From contig NC_088204.1 in assembly GCF_037126465.1 (NCBI RefSeq), forward strand, positions 63,611,807-63,675,806: a DNA stretch of 64,000 nt, given 5' to 3'. Source of the DNA: Ornithodoros turicata. Lineage: Eukaryota > Arthropoda > Arachnida > Ixodida > Argasidae. The stretch's first letter is position 1. Each line of letters starts with the position of its first letter. The notes under the pieces were generated by a model. The model was not told the DNA's origin. It did no database searches and was given only the letters and a program-made list of their open reading frames with translations. A program made the position numbers and the translations under genes. Of this stretch, positions 10,690 to 19,889 are shown piece by piece.

Positions 10690-12124
10690 AGCTACCAATG
10701 TTGGCGTACTCCCTGCCACTTCTACAAGGCCTGTGTCCCACCTCAGAATCTATCCTCGAGAGTGTGGTTGCCAGGAGCCTAAAAGTGTGCTTGGGGGTTC
10801 ATCGGTCAGCTTCTAACCAGCTCGCAGTTGCAGAAGCAAAGGAACTTCCGGTACCAGCTCTAAGAACCTAGTTGAAGCAATTAATAAGAGAGCTAATTCC
10901 ACTTTACACGAGGTCATTCTGCCATACCGAGGCATCTCACCATCATATAAACGCATTGCAGCATCGTCTTTGCCATGGTGGGGTGGTGTCCCTGTCAGAG
11001 CAATATAGAAGTTCCAGGCTTTTCGTCGAAAAAGTCCTCACCTCCTTGCATGCAGCGACAGCTGAGCTTGGAACTGATCCACCGTCTGGATGATCGCACG
11101 GCGGTATATGCGGGTGGCTCCACAATACCTACAGGATCCGCCTGTGCCTTCGTTGTACCAGCGTCGAATACTGCGCGCAGTGCTCGACTACCGCATCGAA
11201 CTTCATCGACAGCAGCAGAGCTACACGGTCTTCTTCTAGCCATAGAACATATCTCGTGCGCGCCTTCCCAGGGAAAATTGGTTATTTTTTGTGATCCTAA
11301 AGCCGCTTTACAGACCCTTATGACACCGGGTACACACCACCTCTCGGCCCCTGTACTGAATGACATAGTAGTAGCGCACCAAAAAGCAGTGACTGCTGGC
11401 CATGACGTCATTTTCCGGTGGATACCTGGCCACTGTGGGATCACTGGACACGATGCGGCCGATCACAACGCCGGGAAAGCACATGGAAATAGTACATTCC
11501 GCAGTGTTTACTTCACGAAGGCGGACGCCAAGAGTGCCTTAAAGTCTCTGAGCCATAAGCTGTCAAGAGATCAATGGTTTCGTGGCGAGGCTGGATCTTC
11601 CCTTCTGCACCGGGTTGACCCCGAACTAGCCCTGGTCCTCCCAACATCCATGCCGCGGCAGCTTACGTCATTGTTTCACAGGCTCCGGCTCAATGTACCA
11701 TACAGTGCAAGACTCCTGTACAGGCTTGGGAAGGCGGACTCTCATAATTGTCCAGTCTGTGGCTCTTTCGAAGACGTCGAACATATTACACTTATGTTCC
11801 CAAGATACTCGGAGTGTCATGACAGCCTTGTAGCCGCGTTAAGCCGGGATGACAATCGACCCTTCGGAGCGCAGGAGGTGCTGGGCCCATGGCCAACGAG
11901 CACTCAACTGCCAGCTTTGCAAGCAGTTACACAGTTTTTAAGGGACACCAAGCTGTTAGACGGGCTATGACCCTGACTGTGGCGTTCGTCGCCGCTTCGC
12001 AACATCTCCAGTGGGTGTGGGTAGATGTGACTGGCATTCCTTTCCTCAGATGGTCCGGGGTAGCCGGCCCTCGTGATGAGGGTTGCAATCCCCATTTTTT
12101 TCTTTAATCATCATCATCATCATG
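10690..12124 (+). mobile_element. 5'-truncated LINE with (TCA)n tail
   Basis: Non-LTR element fragment running from the RT thumb region (…ESILESVVARSLKVCLG near 10750-10790) through RNase H and a zinc knuckle to a 3' UTR ending CCATTTTTTTCTTTAATCA and four or five ATC repeats. The same terminal sequence forms the minimal insertion at 41311-41344. The only long open part is annotated separately. Confidence 0.75.
10975..11970 (+). pseudogene. LINE ORF2 C-terminus: RNase H and zinc knuckle
   Basis: A 331-codon frame. The first 35 residues are probably out of frame with the original protein. Residues about 41-170 form an RNase H fold with E82 (AAELHGL), D107 (FCDPKAA) and D163 (AADHNA). The first catalytic aspartate of the usual YTDGS is replaced: YAGGS at 45-49. 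The block IFRWIPGHCGITGHDAA is at 146-162. A C-terminal knuckle (CPVCG…HITLMF near residues 262-280) lacks its last Cys. A stop follows …LLDGL, the usual LINE ending. With a missing active-site residue and no RT, it is a dead fragment despite the open frame. Confidence 0.75.
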
Positions 12125-12544
12125 AAAGATAGATGTCCACTCCGCAGCCGTTTCCGCTGTTCCGCTGTGGTGAGCTATAGTTCCACCCCTTTACAGCGAA
12201 CGTGAACAGATTGATCCACTCCACTGGTTCCTTCCCTTTTTCTTTTTCTTTCTTTCCTTTCTTTTTTTTTGCAGGAGCTAAGAGGAAGTAACGTTTAGAA
12301 CATATCGTGTTGTGCCTATGGACTTCATGTTGTTCAAATTAATGCGCGTCGGCTGCTTTCATGTCCACTTGTAAGCAAGAGACTGCGTTTCTCCCTGAAC
12401 TTTTTGAAAGAGCGACCGAGAACGAACGAAGAAGAGGAAGGAGTTGATTTTGATGAGTTTGAGTTTGATTATATATAAAAAAGGAAGATATTGAATTCGT
12501 CACCTGACGAATTCTGCTACTCCCACAAAGATCCCTCAATGAAA

Positions 12545-12850
12545 GAAAAAAGAAAAATGAAAAGATAAAAATAGAAAAACGTCAACCCTCCCGGTCACCG
12601 AACTGTACGTGCACATGCCTAGCTACATCCCCTAGAAGTGAAATGAATTGCGAGAAACTAAGAGGAACGGAGGAACCGGAAGAATGATGAGATGGATGAG
12701 GTTAAAGCATGAGGTTCATCCGTTGAGGATGAGAGTGGGGCACTGAAGAATGAGATTGCACGACTGGAGTTCACTCTTTGGGATGCATACCTTGTGCAGT
12801 GCATAACGATGTGTTCTGTGTTTTCCACAGACGCACAAAGCGCACAGTTT
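12545..12850 (-). pseudogene. LINE ORF2 C-terminal zinc-knuckle fragment
   Basis: The minus-strand translation begins CALCASVENTEHIVMHCTRY, a typical Cys-Cys-His-Cys knuckle of RNase-H LINEs. About 40 residues to a stop follow, then a pyrimidine-rich UTR. It is truncated at its 5' end near 12850. Confidence 0.55.
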
Positions 12851-12854
12851 GCTG

Positions 12855-13045
12855 AACGTAATCAACGTCAATTAAAGGGAAATTGAGAGGAGTTAAAGTA
12901 AACGTAATTAAAGGGAATTAAATGCAATTGAAGCTTACCCCAGGTAACCTGCGGTTTCTTTCGGTAGTTAAAGGGTAATTAAAGGGTAATTGAACGTAAT
13001 TGAGGCTAATTAAAGGTTAATTAAATGAACTTACGTATAGCAATT
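12855..13045. repeat. AATTAAAGGG word swarm
   Basis: At least eight copies of TAATTAAAGG or AATTGAA variants lie in 190 bp without a strict period. It may be the subterminal zone of a transposon; no matching partner cluster was found. Confidence 0.5.
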
Positions 13046-13054
13046 GAAAGTACC

Positions 13055-13290
13055 GAACCGGAAGTCAAGTATAGGCGGGAGGTGGACAAAAGTCAGGTTA
13101 GACCGCAAATAGAGAACCGGAAGTCAGGTTAGACCGCAAATAGAGAACTCGAAATGGTTACCGGAAATGAAGTATAGACGGGTAGTGGACAACCGGAAGT
13201 CGGGTTTGGACCGGAAGTGGACAACCGGAAGTTGGGTTTAGTCCGGGAGTGGATACCCGGAAGTCAAGAATGGACCGGAAAAGGCGCTTA
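13055..13290. repeat. Degenerate tandem repeat with ACCGGAAGT
   Basis: CCGGAA(A/G)T recurs at irregular spacing of 20-50 bp, together with GGTTAGACCGCAAATAGAGA, which is present twice. It adjoins the AATTAAAGGG swarm. Confidence 0.6.
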
Positions 13291-13485
13291 ATGCTAAGAA
13301 ATTTCTCTCGCATTTACCGCTAAATCGCCAGGGAATTTTTTTCCTGTAAGGCGACTCGCTACTGTCGTTGGCGTATTTGCCGCCATGTTGTAGATCGTGA
13401 CGGTCTGCATCGTCCACATCAGCGCCATTGCCATCGACACCAGCAGCTGCAAAGCCGTCAGGTTGAGACTCAAATAGCTCCCACA

Positions 13486-13913
13486 CAGGGCCGGTGCTAG
13501 GGATGTGCGGGGCCTGAGGCAAAGGCACATCGCGGGGCCTGTTTCACACCAGCAGTAATGAAAAGATAAGAAATTATAAGATTTTCGCAGTGGGAGATTT
13601 TAGCAGCACGGGAAATGGCAGCAGGAGAGAAGGGTGCGAAATCCTCGGTATAGCTTGCAGGGTTGGCTGATTTTTCTTAAAAGTCTGACTTTTTCTCATC
13701 ACATGACAGAATGGCACATAACACTGTTTAGTAACATTACATATTATAACACATAATAACACATTAGTCGAAGATCGCGCGTGCGATTAAGTGCATACTT
13801 GATATTTAAGAAAAAAGTAATTCCTGGTTGAGGGCCTCGTGCGCGGGGCCTATGCGAGCGCGGGGCCTAAGGCGGTCGCCTTACTCACCCCCCCCGCCCT
13901 ATCGCCGGCCCTG
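13486..13913. mobile_element. hAT-like non-autonomous element, 428 bp
   Basis: It begins CAGGGCCGG and ends CCGGCCCTG, the classic hAT terminus. It is flanked by the exact 8-bp duplication CTCCCACA at 13478-13485 and 13914-13921. The inside repeats GCGGGGCCT near both ends. No transposase is encoded. Confidence 0.92.
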
Positions 13914-14001
13914 CTCCCACAGTATCAAGCGCATCACAACGTAAGACACTCTAGCACAGGCTTGTGTGAAAGAGGCGGATATGCAAGAATAATGGCGCAT
14001 T

Positions 14002-14100
14002 CCATTGGCAGACCTGGGTCAAAGTTTTGCCCCCAGACGGAGCAAAAACCGTTCCATTGGCAGAATCGGGTCATGCCTTGAACGTTCCATTGGCGGAGCA
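14002..14100. repeat. Three direct repeats TTCCATTGGC(A/G)GA
   Basis: TTCCATTGGC starts near 14001, 14053 and 14084. CCATTGG resembles the inverse of a CCAAT box, but no promoter context is visible. In two copies a GGGTCA follows within 10 bp. Confidence 0.6.
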
Positions 14101-14109
14101 GACGCCGAA

Positions 14110-14163
14110 GCTTTGCCCCAAGGAGGAATACTTTTTGACCCAGCGATTTCCTTGGGGCAAAGC
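14110..14163. repeat. Inverted repeat, 15-bp perfect arms
   Basis: GCTTTGCCCCAAGGA at 14110-14124 is exactly complementary to 14149-14163, with a 24-base loop. A related TTTTGCCCCC lies at 14023, next to the direct repeats. Confidence 0.8.
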
Positions 14164-14209
14164 CAGCGGAATACGATAGAGAAGATGAGGCGTGCGCGCG
14201 ATAAGTGAG

Positions 14210-16290
14210 GCTGTGATGTTCGACTACGCAGGTAGTCGTGCGTCTCTTGGAGAGTGGAAACATGGCGCATCTCGCTGTGTGTAATTATACTGTGCGATTC
14301 CAAAGCATTTTGCAGAACCCCACGTGGCCAAAGCAAACCCGAGAAAGCTTGCGAATCACGCTTTATGCACAGTGCGGGCATCGTACCTCGAATGCTAGTA
14401 TTCTGTTGAAAAAGCAAACATGTATACGACCCCGCCGGGAGCATGCACTGAAACCCCACCCAGTCAAGGGCAGGAATTGCTATCCCAATTAAATTCAACA
14501 TTATAGTGTTTGGAAACCGATGTTTATGTAGAAAGGCAACGATAACCCATACCTTGTTGCACGCCACCAAACCCGTGTTCAGCCTGGCCTACGTCGCGGC
14601 TTCTTCTTCGGAAGATGTACCCCATTCCTTCCAGCACAGTGCGACCAATGGAAGCAAGGCCTTGACTGACCTTGTCCAAAGCTCTCGTCTTCCTGTACAC
14701 CAACTGGAAAACAGGTGGCCATCAACAACAACAAACTGTGCTGTCCCATTCATCGTCTCACACTAAAGTTGGCTGCTCACACGCACACATTTCGTTAGTG
14801 CAGCAAGGACACACATACACTGGAATGTCGGCATACCCTTTGTCCATAACGCAAATCTCGAGGCTTGGGGCGGCAAGACGAATATTCTTTGAATTTGCTT
14901 TCTATTCTCCTTTTTAATTTTGTTACTTTGATGTATCGTTAGCTCTTAATAAACAGGTGCACGAGTTATATCTTGTAAGTGATGTTGCGGTCTAGGAGGG
15001 GAAAGCTGGTGCAGCCCTTCTAGATCGAGTTATTTCGGCGAGACACTTCTCAGGGGCGACCATCCGTAACAAATCTTTGACAGACTATATACCTTCTTCT
15101 CGACTGCGCTACTCGTCTCAACGACCCCGTTGGACGGTTGTTTCCACAGTATAGTTGAATAGCGACCTAGGTGGACTGGCTATGCTCATGGGGTGCCAGA
15201 GGATACATGGCTCATACTGCTGAACATGTTCTTCACGACTGGTCATGGATATATTTCTGAATAGCGTAAGGATGACTGTGGGCTGGCCAGGTATTCATAT
15301 TTGTAGCCGTTCACATTAAGGGAAGCCACCGTTTTAGGGTGGCATTACTAGCGATTGTCCACCTGCAGTGGCGGCATGTCCTCGAGACGGTACGCCAAAC
15401 CGTTGTTTCGACACTGTTCGCTTTTTTTCGGCAAATGAGGACCGACGAGACACACATTCACAGAGATTTTGATAATGATAATGATGATGGTGGTCATGCT
15501 GTGGGACCAGAGCCGTTCGGAAGGGGCGCAAGGAGGGCAGGTGCCTTGGGCCAGAGGAGGCGCCGGGCGGCAAGTCTCTGGATCGAGCGGTTGGACAAGA
15601 AACCGAGAGTCAAAATAGTTTTTGAGCTCGGAAGTGCAGACGAGCTCTCCTCTGTGCTTTTGTACGCAGAGCTTCTGTTAGTGGGGAGGCTTCGCGTTTA
15701 TCCTGCCTGAGGCGGAAGTTCGCCTCGTTCCTCTCTGTGGGGCTGTTGTCCACCTATATAAGGTTTATGAGGTGAAATGCAACGAAGACGAGATATTACT
15801 TACGCGCGCACGACTGCAACAGACCTATAAAAACCTTCCTTATATAACATTGACAACGTTGAAAGTTGACACATTGTTTCGCACCAGCTGGGGAGTGACA
15901 AAGCGGCATACCTCAAATACGCCGTCTTACGCAAGCGGGAAGCCTATTTGAGATTACGTGCATCCACGCGCGAAAGGCCGAAAGGAGTGTTTTCTCGTAA
16001 CAAACCCAGAATTGTTTCTGTGCCGCCTTAGCATCAGCTATATTTCGGTGCCGTAAGGGATCACAGGCGCGTTTTCCTTGGAAACCTGTAACGAAGCTAC
16101 GTGACGCTTGGAATTTTTGTCGACTATTTGCATTGAGAGATTCGGATTTAACGTTTTGAGAATACCGCGACACCTCCTGTTGATATGACGGCAGAAAGAA
16201 CGTGCATTGTCGGATTTCTCGCGCTTGACTTGCCCGGTCGAGAAGTATTGTTTGATAATGAAAAAATGGCTAGGAAGTAAGCAAGCTGGT
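14210..16290. other. Mostly anonymous DNA
   Basis: No domain was recognised in the frames of 60-183 codons here. A short (GATAAT)n-like stretch sits at 15470-15490. Two TATATAAGG-like blocks (15755, 15838) are close together but no transcript can be argued from them. Confidence 0.35.
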
Positions 16291-16301
16291 GAAGATGATG
16301 T

Positions 16302-16398
16302 ATAATGTAAAACCCCGAGCACGAAAGGACAGACACAACACTGAGGCTCAGTGTTGTGTCTGTCCTTTCGTGTTCCCTAGTCTCGGGGTTTTACATTA
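16302..16398. repeat. Long hairpin with ACACGAAAGGACAGACAC core
   Basis: Inner arms 16320-16345 and 16347-16372 are exact complements (26 bp). Outer arms ATAATGTAAAACCCCGAG (16302-16319) and its complement (16381-16398) also pair, leaving a few bases unpaired on one side. The same sequence and the preceding AAGCAAGCTGGTGAAGATGAT recur at 50.1 and 50.36-50.42 kb, so it is a dispersed element. Confidence 0.85.
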
Positions 16399-17180
16399 TG
16401 CATATTCTTAGATGTTTGGGTCTGCACTTGTGCTCCGCGATGTCTGCGCGTAAGACAGCGCGTAAGACAGTGTAAGTAAGTGTTTTAGAAATGGGGAGAT
16501 AGTTTGAACTGTTTAGTTCTCGCTGTGCTATAGAGGAAACGTAGCACAGCGACGTGCTTTCTTCGTCTCGCATCATGGAAAATACTATTGACGGCATATT
16601 GTTCGATGTTGTCCCCGAGCATGCATGTTCTGGGTAAACTACTGATGCAGGTCTTTCTCGAGGTTGTTACGGTCCGTGTTCTAGTGACGAGTTGCAACAT
16701 CAGCGCTTCTTGTAGACCGTATCGGCGGTGGCATGTGGACTGTTAAGGCGCAGGTGATGTATGTTTTAACACTCGAAACTGCTGTGGTGAGGGCAAAGTA
16801 GGCGACCATGACGTGACTCCCCTCTCAAATTGCACCGCACACATCTCACCCACGTCTTCGCAGTCAGCAAAGAGGAATAGGAGCGAAGCGTTGACTCATC
16901 CCGCATGTAAATGGTCACTGCGCCCGCGCTGTTCTTGCAGTCGCGTCCAGGGGCACGGCTATAAAACCCTTCACCTGCAACGGTGCCGACCGACAGGAGA
17001 CACGAAGCAAACAAGCGGAAGGTGGTAAGGTCGGCAGCTGGCATTTCTAGTCGGAGTCGAAGTCGATTCAAAGTCGCTTCCAAGACACTGCCCTGTCAGC
17101 GTGGTTGGAGCACCCGAGGAATGCCACAAGATCCTTCACCAAAGAGTAAGCTATATAACGTAATGCAACGTCTACCGTAC

Positions 17181-17454
17181 CTTGTGCGTGGCATAGTTGT
17201 GCGCTTCATTCTCCGTTGATGAGCCTTGCTTCTGGCAGCTCTGCTGGAAGCGTTGATGCTCCTCAGGATTGTGAGCCTCGGGGAACTGGAAGGCGCAGCA
17301 GTGGTACGGGTAGGTGAGATGAGCCTCCCGGATGAAACGGAAGTGGTACACGGATGGGAAACGTTCTAGAGTTGGGACATCACGGAGTTCGAGGACCTCG
17401 ATGCCTTCCAAACCGAGGGTAGGGAGCTCTTTCAGTCGTGTTTCAGATAGGTCC
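17181..17454 (-). CDS. LGR-type GPCR exon: last LRR and Cys-rich flank
   Basis: One internal exon of a leucine-rich-repeat GPCR of the glycoprotein-hormone-receptor type. These receptors sit in the plasma membrane and bind cystine-knot heterodimers through the LRR domain. The minus-strand exon follows a TATCCAG acceptor, starts in phase 2, encodes 91 whole codons and ends in phase 0 at CACAAG|GTACGG. The first residues DLSETRLKELPTLGLEG are the final LRR. Next come LERFPSVYHF and AHLTYPYHCCAF, the hallmark Cys pair after the LRRs (vertebrate FSH/LH receptors have LTYPSHCCAF). The remainder is a hydrophilic hinge. No stop or frameshift is present. Neighbouring LRR exons should lie at higher coordinates and the transmembrane exon at lower ones; I could not identify either, so introns are large or run outside the window. 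Confidence 0.88.
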
Positions 17455-17835
17455 CTGGATAGTGGAAAAGGCATAACCATCGTCTCTGCTGTGCGAATGA
17501 TCAATGAAAAAAAAAGGGAACCAAATTGAGCAGTCAACCGGTAATATATACTGCATGGAGGATTGAAGTTGAATTAGCTAAGTTGGGACGTATAGGGCGT
17601 AAAAATAGTCCAAGATGCACAGTGGAAGAGACTTGGGGAAGTCGCGTGTACCTTTGGTTCTCGAGTATACTTCATGGGGGATTGAAGTTGAATTGAGGTA
17701 TGGGGAGTAAACATAGTGCAGGATACACAATGGAAGAGATTTGGGGAAGTCACGTGCACCTGTGGTTGGTGGGTAACATTTTATTTTCGTGCCATGTGCA
17801 TGCCCGTATGGCGGTATATTGCCCTGGATTGGGAT

Positions 17836-17885
17836 CGTATGTCTTGGGCCGACTTCATAGGGAACTGTGCCGACATCTGTCTAAT
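17836..17885 (-). mobile_element. SINE-1 fragment
   Basis: About 50 bp matching the middle of the tRNA-headed SINE at 54.4 and 55.7 kb (minus-strand GAAGTCGGCCCAAGACATAC). Head and tail are missing. Confidence 0.6.
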
Positions 17886-18554
17886 GGCGTCTGAGGGATA
17901 CCCAACGCCAGCATAGGTGGGAAAATTATTTGTATTTTGTAATGCATTACTAGCACCTTGTTACAGTTTATGAGAGTAATGCAGGCAGGCGGAGCGCTCG
18001 TAGCCCCAAAGTTACCACCCCATCGCCATTGCTATTGTTCTTCATTTATCCGCAATAATAACGTAGGTCGAGGCGTCACAGCCTCTTTAAACGGGAAATG
18101 GCACTTTGATATTATCACTTCATTCATGCGCACGTTGTAGCACTGCATGTCAGAGTATTGGATGAAATTGAATTATTTTTCCGGGTGTCATCGTCGCGGA
18201 GGTAAAAATCCATACACGCACTTCTGGGTCCAGCTCTGACATCAGAAGCGCAAGAGCCTGGACGATTTCTATTGGTGTTCACAACACGTGACCTCTCCCG
18301 CGGAAGCCTCACTGGCGGAGACGCCAGCGGTGATGTCAGGGCCGGGTGAGTTTCCGTATTCACGCCATCAGATTTCTAACAGTATATTATCTGCTTTGCT
18401 GTGAAACTTCAAACCCCGGATCACGTGGATGATTTATCCGGCAAACACTGGAGCCGAAGTATCATGATCCTTTAAAGGTATCATAAAGAAAATTAAAATT
18501 CAAAGCTACGGACATCGGGCAACACTGTGTCGAAGAAAGCTGCCGATAAAAGAT

Positions 18555-18735
18555 GAAAGTCACTGAAAAGGTTACCTAGTTGTAGGACTCGAACCCACAT
18601 CTTCTGGATTGCCGGTCCAGGGGTCTACCAATTGAGCTAAGCTAACACGCCCTCTCAGCGACTTCCAGGGTGCGTCATCTGAAGGGACAAACGAGCCACT
18701 CTCTCTCACTCATCCTCCTTTCACTCTTACATTTT
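18555..18735 (-). mobile_element. SINE-2 copy, minus strand
   Basis: Contains the same tRNA-like head as the copy at 28.4 kb, here at 18574-18646 on the minus strand, and the body word TTTTCAGTGACTTTC. It faces a second SINE-2 copy at 18805-18945, so the two form an imperfect inverted pair. Confidence 0.75.
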
Positions 18736-18804
18736 TGCTCACTCATACACACATTCGTACGACGGGATCGACGCAGGCGGCAACTGTTGAACATGAAAGA
18801 ACTG

Positions 18805-18945
18805 ATGATCTGAGGCGGGTTCGAGTCCTACAGCTAGCTAACCTTTTCAGTGACTTTCTTTCATCGGTAATTTCTTAGGCAAATTGAGGCTTTGTATGTA
18901 TTTGTCCCTTCTATGTTGTTCCACCCTCAGAACATCAGTCCTTTC
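18805..18945 (+). mobile_element. SINE-2 copy, 5'-truncated
   Basis: Begins within the T-arm (GGGTTCGAGTCCTACAGCTA) and continues through TTTTCAGTGACTTTCTTTC to CCTCAGAACATCA, as in the 28.4-kb copy. The promoter A box is missing. Confidence 0.7.
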
Positions 18946-19274
18946 ATGTTCAACTGGGTCGAAGTTGCCATGAACTCCGCATTGCTCGTCAAGCACGACG
19001 GCAAAGCTACATTACACGCGCATAACACAGTTTCTGCAACGAAAAAAGAAAAAGAAGTCGGCTATGTATCGGCTACAGCAGCGCAGGCTACATCAGGAGC
19101 AGCAGATCCGTCTCCACCACATACGCGTATAGATCACTGTTGCTTGAATTGGAAATTATTTCCCTCCAGACGTCGCCTCGAGCTAACGCCACGCTAGAAC
19201 TCCCCAGAGGGAGCTAGTATTGAGGCACCCTAACACCACCTAGATAGAGAAAGCCTGCTGACTCGTCGGGGAGG

Positions 19275-19475
19275 GGGATAATGGCAGGATCGGCTCGCCG
19301 TTGTTGGCCCCACAGAAGTGGGCGTCGTCACGACTATAGCAAAAAAAAAAAAGAAAAAAAGAAAGAGAGAGAGAAAACGAAAGAAGGACGGATGGAGGAC
19401 AGAGGATGAAGGGTGGTGATGCGTAGAGGGTGCATGAGTTCGTCGGGAAGAGCAACGTGTTAGATGGGTCGCTGA
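19275..19475 (-). mobile_element. LINE-C2 3' UTR fragment
   Basis: The minus strand reads a pyrimidine-rich stretch, GCTATAGTCGTGACGACGCC, then GGCCAACAACGGCGAGCC. This matches the LINE-C2 UTR at 58.44-58.55 kb. The poly(C) end is degraded. Confidence 0.6.
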
Positions 19476-19807
19476 GCATGACCTGCCTTCTGCAGAAAGA
19501 GAATAAGGTTTCCTGCGGTGGTTCTTTTGCTTACTCGTCGACGTGACGTAACAACTAAGAGTCAGCTAATCAGGATCATGTTTTCAACAGCCGTAACCAA
19601 TCACGAACGTGCTTTCAGTTGCCGTAGCCATATGGAGACGAGCCACCGTCAGCCGAATGGGCTGTCACTGTCATCTGTGAGTAGTTAACGTCCCCTCGTG
19701 CTAAATGCGGAAACAAAATAAAGCGCAAAACGGTCCCACGTATCTCTCAAGATTAATTTTCTGGAAAGCGTGTTGGACTTTTAGTCTTCTGACTAGGTGT
19801 CTAGGTG

Positions 19808-19885
19808 TCTGACTAGTCAGACTAGGTGTCCACGTAGCGAAGGAGGGAGAGGAGGCATTAAGAAGGCCTTCTGTATCCAGGTGGC
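19808..19885 (-). repeat. Dispersed repeat shared with 59.22-59.29 kb
   Basis: Minus strand: GGATACAGAAGGCCTTCTTAA, then CTCCTCTCCCTCCTTCGCTACG. The plus-strand copy is at 59236-59285. A linked word CTAGTATTGA(G/T)GCACCCTAA occurs at 19212 and 59189, so both belong to one element type of unknown class. Confidence 0.55.
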
Positions 19886-19889
19886 GTTG

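Noticed and set aside
15339..15710. 123-codon frame as a gene, with nearby TATATAAGG as promoter
   Set aside because: Low-complexity (GAT)n inside, no domain, and TATA-like words are common in this AT-rich stretch.
18574..18646. Functional tRNA gene (minus strand)
   Set aside because: Loop position 33 is not U, the acceptor is poorly paired, no T-run terminator follows, and the sequence is the head of a repeat with copies at 18.8 and 28.4 kb.
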